From assembly GCA_022841745.1 (NCBI GenBank), contig JALHQW010000022.1:1-64000 (forward strand): DNA of 64,000 bases, in the 5' to 3' direction. Of the stretch, positions 47,904 to 57,200 are shown in pieces. The stretch's first letter is position 1, and every line of letters starts with the position of its first letter. The notes under the pieces were generated by a model. The model made no database searches and had not been told where the DNA came from. It saw only the letters and a list, made by a program, of their open reading frames with translations. Both the position numbers and the translations under genes were made by a program. Source of the DNA: Saprospiraceae bacterium. GTDB taxonomy: Bacteria; Bacteroidota; Bacteroidia; Chitinophagales; Saprospiraceae.

Positions 47904-47965
47904 CTGGTGATTCGGCCTGGCAGCCCCCTCATCACGAATCACCAATCACTTATTACCAATCACCA
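47892..47965. repeat. Inverted heptanucleotide arrays between nosF and nosY
   Basis: CGTGATT, CCTAACT, GGTGATT, then cggcctggcagccccctc, then ATCACGA, ATCACCA, ATCACTT, ATTACCA, ATCACCA. It includes the nosF stop codon and ends 2 bp before the nosY ATG. Confidence 0.85.
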
Positions 47966-47967
47966 CC

Positions 47968-48750
47968 ATGCTAAAAATACTCAAATACAGCTTCTACGAC
48001 CTTATCCGCAGCCGGTGGACGTACAGTTATGGTGGGTTCTACCTGCTGTTCACGCTGTCGCTGTTGTGGCTGAGCAATGATTTGTCGAAGGTCGTCATCT
48101 CGCTGATGAACGTGGTGCTGCTGCTCTGCCCGCTCATCGCTACCATGTTTGGGGTGATGTATTACTACAATTCGAGGGAATTCACGGAGCTGCTGCTGGC
48201 GCAACCCGTGCGGCGAACGAGCATTTTCTTAGGGCAATATTTGGGCGTAGCAGGCTCCTTGTCAGCAAGTTGGATAATCGGCGTGGGGGTACCGTTTGCG
48301 TTGTACGGCGTCTTCGGCTCCGAGCAGGCGGGCAATTTCGCCATGCTGCTGTTCGTGGGGGTGGTGCTGTCGTTTGTGTTCAGCGCCATGGCTTTTTTCA
48401 TTGCCTTGAAAAACGAAAACCGCATCAAAGGCTTTGGTTTGGCGATATTGGCTTGGTTGTTCTTTGCCGTGATTTACGATGGCTTGCTGCTGCTTTCTCT
48501 TTCCATGCTCACGGAATATCCGTTGGAAAAGTTCTCGCTCATCGCCTCTGTGATGAACCCAATTGACCTTTCCCGCATCCTCATCTTATTGAAATTGGAC
48601 GTGTCGGCACTGATGGGCTTTACGGGGGCAGTGTTCCGCAAGTTCCTTGGCACGGGGCTTGGGATGGGGGTTGCTTTTGCGGTGTTGTTGCTTTGGGTGG
48701 TTGGGCCTGTTATGGGGATTAGGCGGGTGGCAGTGAAGAAGGATTTTTAG
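47968..48750 (+). CDS. nosY: NosY, ABC transporter permease
   Basis: 260 residues with six predicted transmembrane helices (for example FYLLFTLSLLWLSND, VVISLMNVVLLLCPLIATMF, FAVLLLWVVGPVMG). The motif YYNSREFTELLLAQPVRRTS after helix 2 is the coupling region typical of NosY permeases. It partners NosF encoded just upstream. It is the last gene of the nos set. Confidence 0.93.
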   Translation: MLKILKYSFYDLIRSRWTYSYGGFYLLFTLSLLWLSNDLSKVVISLMNVVLLLCPLIATMFGVMYYYNSREFTELLLAQPVRRTSIFLGQYLGVAGSLSASWIIGVGVPFALYGVFGSEQAGNFAMLLFVGVVLSFVFSAMAFFIALKNENRIKGFGLAILAWLFFAVIYDGLLLLSLSMLTEYPLEKFSLIASVMNPIDLSRILILLKLDVSALMGFTGAVFRKFLGTGLGMGVAFAVLLLWVVGPVMGIRRVAVKKDF

Positions 48751-48780
48751 AAATAAATTCTGTATTTGGTAATTATATTC

Positions 48781-48788
48781 TATATTTG
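48781..48788 (+). promoter_or_regulatory. Possible -7 promoter element of the higBA pair
   Basis: TATATTTG fits the Bacteroidota -7 consensus TAnnTTTG, 20 bp before the higB ATG. A TTTG lies at 48765-48768, but only 12 bp upstream, shorter than the usual -33 spacing, so the assignment is tentative. Confidence 0.35.
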
Positions 48789-48808
48789 TAAAAACAAACG
48801 ATGAACAC

Positions 48809-49102
48809 ATGGTCGTTATCAGCAAAACCCAGCTTAATCAATTCGGGCTTCAACATGCCGATGTAGCCGAAGCCCTCGATGAGTGGTACAGGCTGGCCAA
48901 ACAGGCTGATTGGGGCAATATGGCAGAACTCAAGCAAAGCTTCAATTCTGTTGATTATGTGGGCAACGACCGTTTTGTTTTCAATATCAAGGGCAACCGC
49001 TATCGGCTCGTTGCCATGATATTTTTCGACATTCGAACAATGTTTGTGCGCTTTATCGGCACACATGCTGAGTACGACAAAATTGATTGTTCAACCATTT
49101 GA
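48809..49102 (+). CDS. HigB-type toxin of a type II toxin-antitoxin pair
   Basis: 97 residues, matching the HigB toxin (mRNA interferase, RelE-like fold) pattern: DEWYRLAKQADWGNMAELKQ, VDYVGNDRFVFNIKGNRYRL and MIFFDIRTMFVRFIGTHAEY. The last motif (F-V-x-F-x-G-T-H-x-E-Y-D) is characteristic of this HigB subfamily. The putative antitoxin begins 10 bp downstream; toxin-first order is the usual HigBA arrangement. It is unrelated to the nos set in function and probably a later insertion. Confidence 0.88.
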   Translation: MVVISKTQLNQFGLQHADVAEALDEWYRLAKQADWGNMAELKQSFNSVDYVGNDRFVFNIKGNRYRLVAMIFFDIRTMFVRFIGTHAEYDKIDCSTI

Positions 49103-49111
49103 ATCTAAGAT

Positions 49112-49501
49112 ATGATTACCAAAATCAGAACTGCCGCCGAATATGAGCAAGTGATGCAAATCATTGAAGGCTACTTGCAGAAAGCTACGCAGGGTGGCGG
49201 TTTTCATAGCCTTCCGAAAGCTGAGTCTGCTGAACTTCAACGGCTTTCTTTATTGGCAGAAACTTGGGAAGACAGCATCCCACTCCTGCCAATCAAGCAG
49301 CCCGAAAACCTACCTGAGATGATAGAACTGAAAATGTACCAGCTAAAATTGAAGCAAAAGGATTTGTCGGTCTTGCTTGGCATCCCACCTTCCCGTCTTT
49401 CTGAAGTGCTAAAAGGGAAGCGCAAAATCAACCTCGACCTCGCCAAACGACTCCACGAAAAGTTGGAAATTGATGCTGGTTTCATTTTGAGGTGTGCATA
49501 G
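49112..49501 (+). CDS. HigA-type antitoxin with XRE helix-turn-helix
   Basis: 129 residues. The N-terminal part (AAEYEQVMQIIEGYLQKA) is typical of HigA partners that clamp the toxin. The C-terminal XRE HTH has LKLKQKDLSVLLGIPPSRLS, EVLKGKRKINLDLAKRLHEK. It should neutralise the upstream toxin and repress the shared promoter. It is convergent with the OstA-like gene, 11 bp away. Confidence 0.88.
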   Translation: MITKIRTAAEYEQVMQIIEGYLQKATQGGGFHSLPKAESAELQRLSLLAETWEDSIPLLPIKQPENLPEMIELKMYQLKLKQKDLSVLLGIPPSRLSEVLKGKRKINLDLAKRLHEKLEIDAGFILRCA

Positions 49502-49512
49502 AAAAAAATTAA

Positions 49513-51774
49513 TCACTCTTTCCCCTTCGGCAACTCCCCCTCCAAAGTCTTCGCCTCCAAACTTGGCTGCACCGTAGGAACAGGCATTGCCACAGTTTTC
49601 GCCTTCAACAAATCCTCCACCCCCGTTGGCCTCCGCTCGATTTGCCAACTAAAGCCCGGCATTTTCAGCCCCTCGTGGTCGGCCTTGGCCATGGGAAAAA
49701 GCGTCGCCTTGGGCTGGGTGTAGAACTTGATGCCCTCCACTTCGTTGTTGCCAAACAGCATGAGCATCTCGCTGCAAACGGTCTTGTTCACGCCGATATA
49801 AGCCTTGTTGTCGTCGAGGGCGTAATAAACCGACTCGGCATTGCCTTCCACCCGCACCCGGCGCAGTTCGCTGCTGTCGAAAAAGGCGATGCTATGCTTG
49901 CCTTTGATTTGGTTGAAAAAGAACTCGTCCGGCGAATTGATGATAAAGCTGTTTTGACGAAGGAAAATGCGGTCAATCTTGTCATTCGCCAATTGGATGT
50001 TCACCGTGTCGGCGGTGAACTGCGAGGTGTCCGACCAGATGATGGGCTGCTTGAACAGCCGGAACATGGAGTCCACGCTGCTGTACGAAAGCGAATCGCA
50101 AAGGGCTTGCAGGTCGCTCTTGAAGATGCGCACGTCGTGGTAGGCGAGGATGATGCGATTATCCTTCGATTGCGGATTGCGGATTGCGGATTGCGGATTG
50201 GGGGCGGCTGCTATGCTGTCTGTTTTTAGGCTATCTGGTAAAGGAGCGGATGGGGTTTGCAGGCTGTCTTTTGCTGGTTTATTGTCTTCCGAAGGAATTT
50301 CAAAAAGCTTTTGTGGAATGGCCGGTTCTTTCTGTTTACTTGGCGGCCTAACGGGCTGTTTGTCAGCTTTTTGCGAAACGGCTGGCACCTCATTTTTCAC
50401 TATAATTGAATCATTGGGCGTTGCCAATATGCTGTCTTTTTTGGCGGCAGCCAAGGTATCAATTGGTTCAAAAGACAGGAGTGTGTCCGCACTGATGAAT
50501 ATCGAATCGCCATCAATCTGTCGAATCAGCAGCGGCCTGCCGTACTTGCCGCCGCTGGCCTTGAAATAGTTCTTGGATTTGCTGTGCTCCGCAAACGCTG
50601 CCACCAAGGTGATTTTCTCGGTAGTGTCCTGCAAGATGACATTGCCCTTGGCGATGCCTACCTCCCGCTCCTTGTCGTAGTCCACTTGGTCGGCATCAAG
50701 TATTTGCGCCCCATCCACGATGTGTGAGCGACCACGGGTAGCATAGGTGCCTTTTTTGGAATCATAAGTGACCGTGTCGCCTATGATGTTGCGCTCGTCG
50801 TCCACGATATGGGCATTGCCTTGTAGGATGGTCACGCCCGTTTTTTCGTTGTAAACAATGCGGTCGGCGGTGGCATTGGTGGTGCTGTCCTCGAAATGGG
50901 CGTTGCCGATGAGCGTGATTTCCTCCTTAAAGCCGTCGTATTCCATTCGCCTCGCCCATGCTTTTTGGTCGCCCTTGAGGTATTGCGGGTTCTTGTTGAA
51001 AGAGCCTTTCTTGTTGGGGATATTGTAAAAACCGCCCTCTGTGTAAATCTTGGCGGTGTCCTGTAAAATCAAGGTTGGTGCTACGAAAACGACCGTTTTC
51101 ACGTCGGCGAAGAACTTCAAAGTATCCGTCCGCAAGGTGAAATCGGGGCTTTCCACCACCACTTTTTCCCGAAAGAAAATCTCGTCGGTATCGGTATGGT
51201 AGTAGCCCTTCACGCTGGTTACATAGGTGGAGTCGTCGGTCAAGGTGGCCCCAGTCGTGTAGCGGGCTATTTTGGTATTGGCATCGTAAACAAGGTGGTC
51301 GGTGAAGAGCTTTTGATTGCCCCGTACGAGGGAAACATCCACGAACAAGTCGGCGATTTTCTTATCGGCCTGGTAGAGCGCCGAATCAGAGAAGATGGTG
51401 GTGGAATCGCCGTGCTGGAGGATGAAATTGCCTTTCGCAGCTACCCTGATGCTGTTGAGGATGATGGCGCTGTCGCAAAAAATATAGATATCGTCTTGGT
51501 TCAGTTCCACATTGCCGTTCAGTTTTTTGAGGGTGTCAATGCCAATGATGTTGAAACTGAACTCGTCGGAGAAAAGGATATTGATGAAATCGCTGCCGTT
51601 CTGGGCTGGTTGGCCTGCTTGAGGCTGAACACCAGGTGGCACAGGGCGGGTGCTCGGCACGGGCACAGTCGGTCTTGTAGCGGGCGGTTTAGTGGTGGGC
51701 ACGGTCGGCTTGTCCTTTTGGCCGAAGGCCGAAAAGAAAAGGAACAAGCCGAATATGGTCAGGATATGCCGCAT
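49513..51774 (-). CDS. OstA/LptA-like organic-solvent-tolerance protein
   Basis: 753 residues. Signal peptide (about 1-18, LFLFFSAFGQ), a Pro/Thr-rich linker, then repeating OstA beta-jelly-roll strands (LNQDDIYIFCDSAIILNSIR, HGDSTTIFSDSALYQADKKI, ADRIVYNEKTGVTILQGNAH, ADQVDYDKEREVGIAKGNVI). This is the LptA/LptD-N type of fold that carries lipopolysaccharide through the periplasm; in Bacteroidota such long OstA proteins probably act with LptD. A low-complexity Lys/Pro/Ser/Asp stretch (about 440-540) interrupts two OstA parts, and contains a heptanucleotide array (50168-50202) encoding NPQSAIRNPQS. The array makes the reading frame potentially unstable. Confidence 0.85.
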   Translation of the reverse strand: MRHILTIFGLFLFFSAFGQKDKPTVPTTKPPATRPTVPVPSTRPVPPGVQPQAGQPAQNGSDFINILFSDEFSFNIIGIDTLKKLNGNVELNQDDIYIFCDSAIILNSIRVAAKGNFILQHGDSTTIFSDSALYQADKKIADLFVDVSLVRGNQKLFTDHLVYDANTKIARYTTGATLTDDSTYVTSVKGYYHTDTDEIFFREKVVVESPDFTLRTDTLKFFADVKTVVFVAPTLILQDTAKIYTEGGFYNIPNKKGSFNKNPQYLKGDQKAWARRMEYDGFKEEITLIGNAHFEDSTTNATADRIVYNEKTGVTILQGNAHIVDDERNIIGDTVTYDSKKGTYATRGRSHIVDGAQILDADQVDYDKEREVGIAKGNVILQDTTEKITLVAAFAEHSKSKNYFKASGGKYGRPLLIRQIDGDSIFISADTLLSFEPIDTLAAAKKDSILATPNDSIIVKNEVPAVSQKADKQPVRPPSKQKEPAIPQKLFEIPSEDNKPAKDSLQTPSAPLPDSLKTDSIAAAPNPQSAIRNPQSKDNRIILAYHDVRIFKSDLQALCDSLSYSSVDSMFRLFKQPIIWSDTSQFTADTVNIQLANDKIDRIFLRQNSFIINSPDEFFFNQIKGKHSIAFFDSSELRRVRVEGNAESVYYALDDNKAYIGVNKTVCSEMLMLFGNNEVEGIKFYTQPKATLFPMAKADHEGLKMPGFSWQIERRPTGVEDLLKAKTVAMPVPTVQPSLEAKTLEGELPKGKE
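50168..50202 (-). repeat. Five-copy heptanucleotide array inside the OstA-like coding region
   Basis: GATTGCG four times and GATTGGG on the plus strand; on the coding strand CCGCAAT units encode the three-heptad, seven-residue period NPQSAIR. It is in frame now. Gain or loss of one heptad would shift the frame at about residue 535 of 753. Confidence 0.9.
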
Positions 51775-51839
51775 GAATTTGTTTTGGACAAAACGAGCTG
51801 GGCAAGATTTTAGGAAGGCATTGGGTTTTCAGTAACATT

Positions 51840-51910
51840 GTAGCCGCCAAACTTGTTTGGCTGGCTTTGCTTGTTTACTATCGAGCCAGCCAAACAAGTT
51901 TGGCGGCTAC
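51840..51910. repeat. Perfect 27-bp inverted repeat overlapping the rpe stop codon
   Basis: gtagccgccaaacttgtttg and gctggct (51840-51866) pair exactly with 51884-51910 around a 17-bp loop. The right arm includes the TAG stop of rpe (51907-51909 on the minus strand). It can form the rpe terminator and insulate the OstA-like gene. Confidence 0.85.
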
Positions 51911-52578
51911 ACCCACACCTCCGCTTTCCCAAGTGCCTTCAGCTTCGAAATGGTATCCAATGGGTCTTTTGAATGAAAAACGCTGCTGCCTGCTACAAGC
52001 ACATCTGCTCCGGCTTTCAGGATTTCCTCGGCGTTTTGCAGGCCAACGCCACCATCCACTTCTATGTAAGTGCTGAGGTTTTTCACAATGCACATCTGCC
52101 GCAACTGCTTGATTTTCAGCAGGCTGTTGTAAATAAACTTCTGGCCACCATAGCCAGGGTTCACACTCATGATGAGCACCATGTCGAGGTCTTCCAACAC
52201 ATCGTCGAGGAGGCTGACGGGCGTATGGGGGTTCAGCGCCACCCCAGCTTTTGCCCCAGATTCCTTTATCTGTTGGATGGTGCGGTGCAAATGGGTGCAG
52301 GCTTCGTAATGGACGGTGATCACATCCGCCCCGGCCTTGCGGAACTCGCCGATGTACTTCTCTGGCTCCACAATCATTAGGTGGACATCGAGCGGACGCT
52401 CGGCCATTTCCTTCATGGTTTTCACGATGTCCATGCCGAAGCTGATATTGGGAACAAAGCGGCCATCCATGATGTCCACATGGAACCAATCCGCTTCACT
52501 GCGGTTGACCAGGTCGAAGTCGGCCTGTAGGTGGCGGAAGTTGGCGGCGAGTACGGAGGGGGCGATAAGGTGGTTCAT
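51907..52578 (-). CDS. rpe: Ribulose-phosphate 3-epimerase
   Basis: 223 residues, a standard-length TIM barrel that interconverts ribulose 5-phosphate and xylulose 5-phosphate in the pentose phosphate pathway (cytoplasm). Signature motifs are IAPSVLAANF, WFHVDIMDGRFVPNISFG (catalytic Asp and metal ligands), VHLMIVEPEKYI, LIMSVNPGYGGQ and IEVDGGVG with VAGSSVF for phosphate binding. All catalytic positions look intact. It is separated from two small unknown genes upstream by 13 bp and may be co-transcribed with them. Confidence 0.97.
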   Translation of the reverse strand: MNHLIAPSVLAANFRHLQADFDLVNRSEADWFHVDIMDGRFVPNISFGMDIVKTMKEMAERPLDVHLMIVEPEKYIGEFRKAGADVITVHYEACTHLHRTIQQIKESGAKAGVALNPHTPVSLLDDVLEDLDMVLIMSVNPGYGGQKFIYNSLLKIKQLRQMCIVKNLSTYIEVDGGVGLQNAEEILKAGADVLVAGSSVFHSKDPLDTISKLKALGKAEVWV

Positions 52579-52591
52579 GTTTTATTAGTTG

Positions 52592-52846
52592 TCAATGTCC
52601 AATTGAAGCAAGCTGGCTTCTCAGCATTTTTGAATCTTCGACACTTTCATCTATGCCTTTAATCAAATCATTAAAAAACTGGGTTTTCTCGGCTACTGGC
52701 ATTTTTTTCATGACTGCCTCCATCCGTTTCCAAAAAGCATTGATTTCCGCTTCTGTTGTCTGCAGCAGGTATTCGTCTAAATAAGACTGGAAATCTCTTC
52801 CAACTGATAAACTGTTTACGCCCATTGTTATTGAATTAAAGTCCAT
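52592..52846 (-). CDS. Small hypothetical protein
   Basis: 84 residues, mainly helical (SYLDEYLLQTTEAEINAFWK, RMEAVMKKMPVAEKTQFFND). Family not recognised. Its ATG overlaps the 3' end of the gene at 52836-53030 by 11 bp, indicating coupling, and its stop is 13 bp before rpe. The overlapping pair of short genes resembles a toxin-antitoxin layout, but neither protein matches a family I know. Confidence 0.65.
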   Translation of the reverse strand: MDFNSITMGVNSLSVGRDFQSYLDEYLLQTTEAEINAFWKRMEAVMKKMPVAEKTQFFNDLIKGIDESVEDSKMLRSQLASIGH

Positions 52847-53030
52847 TTTCCGCCTTCCATTTCCAGATTGCCCTCAACTCATCCAATGCACCGTCAATCC
52901 TCTCATCGGCATATTTAACGCCTTCTGGAATTTCATGGCGATGGCGAACGAAAAAAATAAGCTGGCCTTTCAGGATTCGTTCTCGTCGGTCCAGTTTTCT
53001 CAAAATCGCTAGTTTCTCTTGCTCATTCAT
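52836..53030 (-). CDS. Small hypothetical protein, overlapping partner
   Basis: 64 residues from the ATG at 53030 (an in-frame ATG at 53057 is possible): MNEQEKLAILRKLDRRERIL, KGQLIFFVRHRHEIPEGVKY, then a helix ending WKWKAENGL. It is charged and helical, without export signals. Overlaps the next gene by 11 bp. Function unknown. Confidence 0.6.
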   Translation of the reverse strand: MNEQEKLAILRKLDRRERILKGQLIFFVRHRHEIPEGVKYADERIDGALDELRAIWKWKAENGL

Positions 53031-53078
53031 TTGAGTTCCAAAATTAGGAAAATCCACTTCGTCCCCAAAGGATTTGTG

Positions 53079-54068
53079 CTAAAGACTGGTCGTCAACCAC
53101 CTCAACGTCTTCATCAGCCCCTGCTCCAAACCCAGCGGAGCATAACCCAACTCCCTTTTGGCTTTGTCTATCGAAAGCTCCCAGTTATAATGGAATCGCT
53201 TGACCCACGGCGGCGTCAAGATAGGGGGTATTCCCGTCAATTTGGCCCGCCATTCCATCAAATGTCCGGCGATGTTCATCACAGGCAGTGGCACTTTTAT
53301 CATTCGTTGCTTTTTGCCCGAAAGGGCAGCCAAAATCTCGAAAAATTCATTGAAGGAGACATTGGCGCCGCCAATAATGTACCGCTCCCCTGCCCTACCC
53401 CTCTGCATGGCCAGCAGGTGGCCCTCCACCACATCATCAATAAAAACATAGTTGCCGATGCTGTTGCCATCGCCGGGCAGCAGGCGGAACTTGCCGTCGA
53501 GGTACATGCGCACCATCCTCGTAACGCCGTTGCTGTCACTTAGAAGGCCGGGGCCATAGACCCGACTGGGGTTCACGGTCACAATGTCCAAGCCATTGCC
53601 AGACATCCGTTTGGCTACCTCCTCGGCTTGCCCCTTGCTTCGGTCGTAGTCGGTGAAATAATCCACCGTGCGGGGGGCATCCTCCCATGAGGGTTTGCCG
53701 GGTTGAGAAGGGTTCATCGTCCCAGCCGTTGAAGTGAAAACAATACGCCTAGCGCCCGCCTGATGCGCAGCCTCAAACACATTCACGGCACCATCGAAAT
53801 TGTATTCATAAAATGTGCGGGGATCTTTGTCCCAAGGTTTTGCGAAAGCAGCCACATGAAAAACGGCGTCGCAGCCCGCCACGGCAGCTTCAAGGCTCGG
53901 CTTGTCGAGCAGGTCGCCTTTTTTCAGGATGACATTGGACAGGTCTTTCAATTCACCAACCTTCGATTCACTTCGGTAAAGGGCATGAACGGTATTGCCT
54001 TCGGCAACAAGGCGCTTGGTGAGTTGCGTGCCGATGTAGCCGGTAGCGCCTGTGATGAGGTATTTCAT
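53079..54068 (-). CDS. Extended SDR: NAD-dependent epimerase/dehydratase
   Basis: 329 residues. Rossmann motif GATGYIG (7-13), catalytic Tyr141 and Lys145 in YDRSK, Ser/Thr in VFTSTAGT. The substrate domain has SRVYGPGLLSDSNGVTRMVR and NYVFIDDVVEGHLLAM. Close relatives are dihydroflavonol-4-reductase-like or 3-beta-HSD-like enzymes, which act on a hydroxyl or keto group of a small substrate; the substrate here cannot be read. Upstream of its start lies a heptad array (54073-54107). Confidence 0.88.
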   Translation of the reverse strand: MKYLITGATGYIGTQLTKRLVAEGNTVHALYRSESKVGELKDLSNVILKKGDLLDKPSLEAAVAGCDAVFHVAAFAKPWDKDPRTFYEYNFDGAVNVFEAAHQAGARRIVFTSTAGTMNPSQPGKPSWEDAPRTVDYFTDYDRSKGQAEEVAKRMSGNGLDIVTVNPSRVYGPGLLSDSNGVTRMVRMYLDGKFRLLPGDGNSIGNYVFIDDVVEGHLLAMQRGRAGERYIIGGANVSFNEFFEILAALSGKKQRMIKVPLPVMNIAGHLMEWRAKLTGIPPILTPPWVKRFHYNWELSIDKAKRELGYAPLGLEQGLMKTLRWLTTSL

Positions 54069-54072
54069 AAAA

Positions 54073-54107
54073 CGGTGGACGGAGGACGGTGGACGATAAA
54101 CGGAGGA
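54073..54107. repeat. Heptanucleotide array upstream of the SDR gene
   Basis: CGGTGGA, CGGAGGA, CGGTGGA, CGATAAA, CGGAGGA in tandem, starting 4 bp before the SDR start codon (gene on the minus strand). The period is seven, as in the nos arrays, though the unit sequence differs and no inverted partner array is seen. Confidence 0.7.
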
Positions 54108-54156
54108 CAGTTTGCCCCGAACCCTCGGGGTGGACTGCCTTGAAAGTTGCTTGAAT

Positions 54157-54196
54157 AATAAGGCCGGGCACGTCAGCTGACATGCCCGGCCTTATT
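54157..54196. terminator. Strong hairpin terminator between two minus-strand genes
   Basis: Arms aataaggccgggca and tgcccggccttatt (14 bp) with a 12-base loop. It lies 10 bp beyond the stop of the metalloprotease gene on the minus strand, and on that strand is followed by an A/T-rich stretch. It most likely terminates the metalloprotease transcript. Confidence 0.75.
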
Positions 54197-54206
54197 GGTT
54201 CATGAA

Positions 54207-57200
54207 TTATTCAATTACAATCTTGCGGATGAACGAACCAGCGGTGGTCTTCACTTGCAGGAAGTAAAGGCCAGCAGCGGCTTGCTCGACTTTCAGGTTC
54301 AGGTTCGAGCCACCAAGCCCAGCGATGATGGTAGGCACGGTGCGCCCTTGCACGTCCGTCAATTTGGCACTCAAGGCATTGCCAGCACCATTGCCCAGCA
54401 CTACGTTCACCACGTCGGTAGCGGGGTTCGGATAAATGGCGATGGTGCCTGGCTCCTCATTACCAGAATTGCCGATGATAGCATTAGGATCCATTTTGAT
54501 ATTAAAACGTGGCGTGCCCGCAAAACCACCGCTGCCGTCGCTTACCGTGAAGGTGAAGTAATCATAAAGCGCAGCGGCGTTGGTATTCGTGTAGGTCATT
54601 TTGCTGGCATATATATCGAACATCGTAAAATGATCGCCAACGCCAATCGCTTGGCCGTTCAACTTGACCTGTCCATGCTGGGTATTTGATACGATGGTGA
54701 ACTCCAAATCAGTGGACACGTTGTCGGCATCCGTAACCTCCAGCGTATTCTTGTAGATAAGGTTAGTGGCACCCGGCGGTACACCAAGCGTATCGTTCTT
54801 GATGATGAGCGGGTTCGCCGAAGACAATGCAGCGCATACCTGTAGTTCCCAATCGTCAAACTGGCCACCCTCGCCTTCCGAATTTACCACTTCCAACTCA
54901 AGTGTCCAGTCGCCTTGGGCATTTTTTCCATTGAAATTGGCCAGTGGATCAATCGTTTTGTATTCCGCATTAGTCACTGGGCAGTTGGTCAGGGTATTCG
55001 GGGATTGGTCATCAAAACCGCAATTGAAATTCTCGCCATTGCAAGAAGGTTCGGACATCAAGACCACCTTTGTGTTGTCGGGGCCTTTCAACCTTGCTTC
55101 AAGGTGGCGAACAGCTACGTGTTTGCCCTTTATCCTAATCACATTAAGGTCAGAAATCACGCCTCCTTGCGGGAAATTGACTTTAGATGTAATGAGCGGT
55201 AAACCAGAACCTGAAATAATGATATTGTTTTGGTCACCTGCACTGGCTTTATTGACGCAAGATTGGGATGCCGTTTGGAAGGCAAAGGGGTCTGCATAAT
55301 TGGCAACGCCACAAAGATTGGTGGCACGGATGCGCCAATAGTAGGTTTTGCCATCCTCCAAGGATACCGTTGGAATGTATTCATTGTCCGTCAAGCCGCT
55401 TGCCTGGTCAATGATTTGGGTGAAGCCCGGGTCGGTGGCTATTTGGATTTCATAGCTGTCGGCATTTGGGTGGTCAGTCCAGCCAAAAGTAGGCAAGGTG
55501 CCCTGGCCTGGTGCGCCATCAGCGGGCGAAGTTGCCTCAATGCCCGTCAGGTCGGTTGGTATGACGTCAAAAGTCACGATGTTGAACCGGGTCGCAGCAC
55601 CTGCAGCAGTTCCCTGTACAAGTAAGAACTCGTTTAGACCTGTAGTTATGTTGCTCGAATTGATGTGCATGGTCGTTGACTGGCCAGCCATGACTGGATT
55701 GGGGTCAAACGTGACTTCTGAGACTGGAATTGGGCCACCCATGCTAAAGGTGATTTCGCCTGTGAAACCCAAGTACCCTTCTGTATTGATAATTATGTCC
55801 AACTCATCGCAGACAATCGCACCTTCGTTTGGTGTAGCCGTAAAGAGAAAGCCAGGTTCCGTTGGAGCCAAAATGGTGAAGTTCTGATTGGAAATATCGA
55901 AGAATACGTTATCAGCTGCTTCAACCATAACTCGAGCTGTGGTGGATGGTATATTGGGCATAACCACATTGGCGGAACCATCGTTCGGGACATTTGCGAC
56001 CAAGAGTTCAGGATAGGTAAGGCCGCCGTCAATACTGAGGCGTATGTTAACTTTTTGGCAATTTACCGGGGCAATATTGGTGTTAGCCACGCCCCATTTC
56101 ACTTCTACCATTTGGCCAACCTCGTAAGTTTCACCACCATTGGGAGTATTCACTAAGAATGGCCCTGCACTTGCCCTACAATTGAAAACAATCTCCTCGT
56201 AATTGAATGCGCCCGCACTTACATGGTTGTCACGGGTCACAAACCGGAAAGTAAGTACCCGGTCGGTCGTAGGCAGTACCTCCCTGATATCATTGGTATT
56301 GCTGATGATGGTTTCTATTTTGGGGAAGATGCGGGTCGGGTTGCTTGTTGGAGGGTACCAACGGAAGAGCGGTGCCGTGCCAATTGGGCTGCCCAGCGGG
56401 CTCCAAGGCCCCAGGTCGTACTGCTCCCAAGTATAGGTCAATTGGGCGAACGGGTCATCTACATCAGAACCTACGCCCGTCAATTTGAAGGGGGTTGATT
56501 TAGGAATGGAAAATCCACCTTCGATAGGGATTTCGGATACCGGCATTTCATTGCCTTCGGCAACGACCTGCTTGCAGGCAGCACCGCCGCCCGTGCGGGT
56601 GAACTCTTGGATGCGGAGCATGGAGTTGATATGGAAGAATGGGTCGCTAACGGCTTGCACGTGGTTGTTGCCGCAAACGCCATTGCCATTGTAGCACATA
56701 ATGGTGGAGCCACTGCCGGGTTCGTAACCTGTTTCAGGTGTTTCGTTCTCGTTGTCGCAACTATTGAAAGTATGCGTTGCATTGAACTGGTGACCAATCT
56801 CGTGGCCTGCTATGATATAGAACAAGGGGCCATCATAGACAGCAAACTTGCAGGAAGCAGCCCTTGCTTTTGGGAAAGCCGATAAGCCACCAGTGCCATT
56901 GCAAACGCCCGCTAAGTTGGCCAAGCCGCCACCGTTCGTGCCAAACACATGGCCAATGTCGTAGCCATCCACCGTAAAGGCAGCGTTCAATACCGCCGGG
57001 TTCTCGCTAATCATCTCACTGGTATTGCCATTGGTATAAGGGTCAGGATTGGAGAAAAAGAACACCTGTTCCGTGTTGTCAATCAGAAGTAGGCGAACCG
57101 CAGCATCCCGCTCGAAAACGCTGTTCACATTATTTATCACAGTCACCACGTTGGCCAAAACTGTGGCTGCTGTATTGCCATAGTCTCCTGAATATTCCCT

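Noticed and set aside
48765-48788. Complete -33/-7 promoter for higBA
   Set aside because: The TTTG and TATATTTG elements are only 12 bp apart, too close for the known Bacteroidota spacing; only the -7 element is kept.
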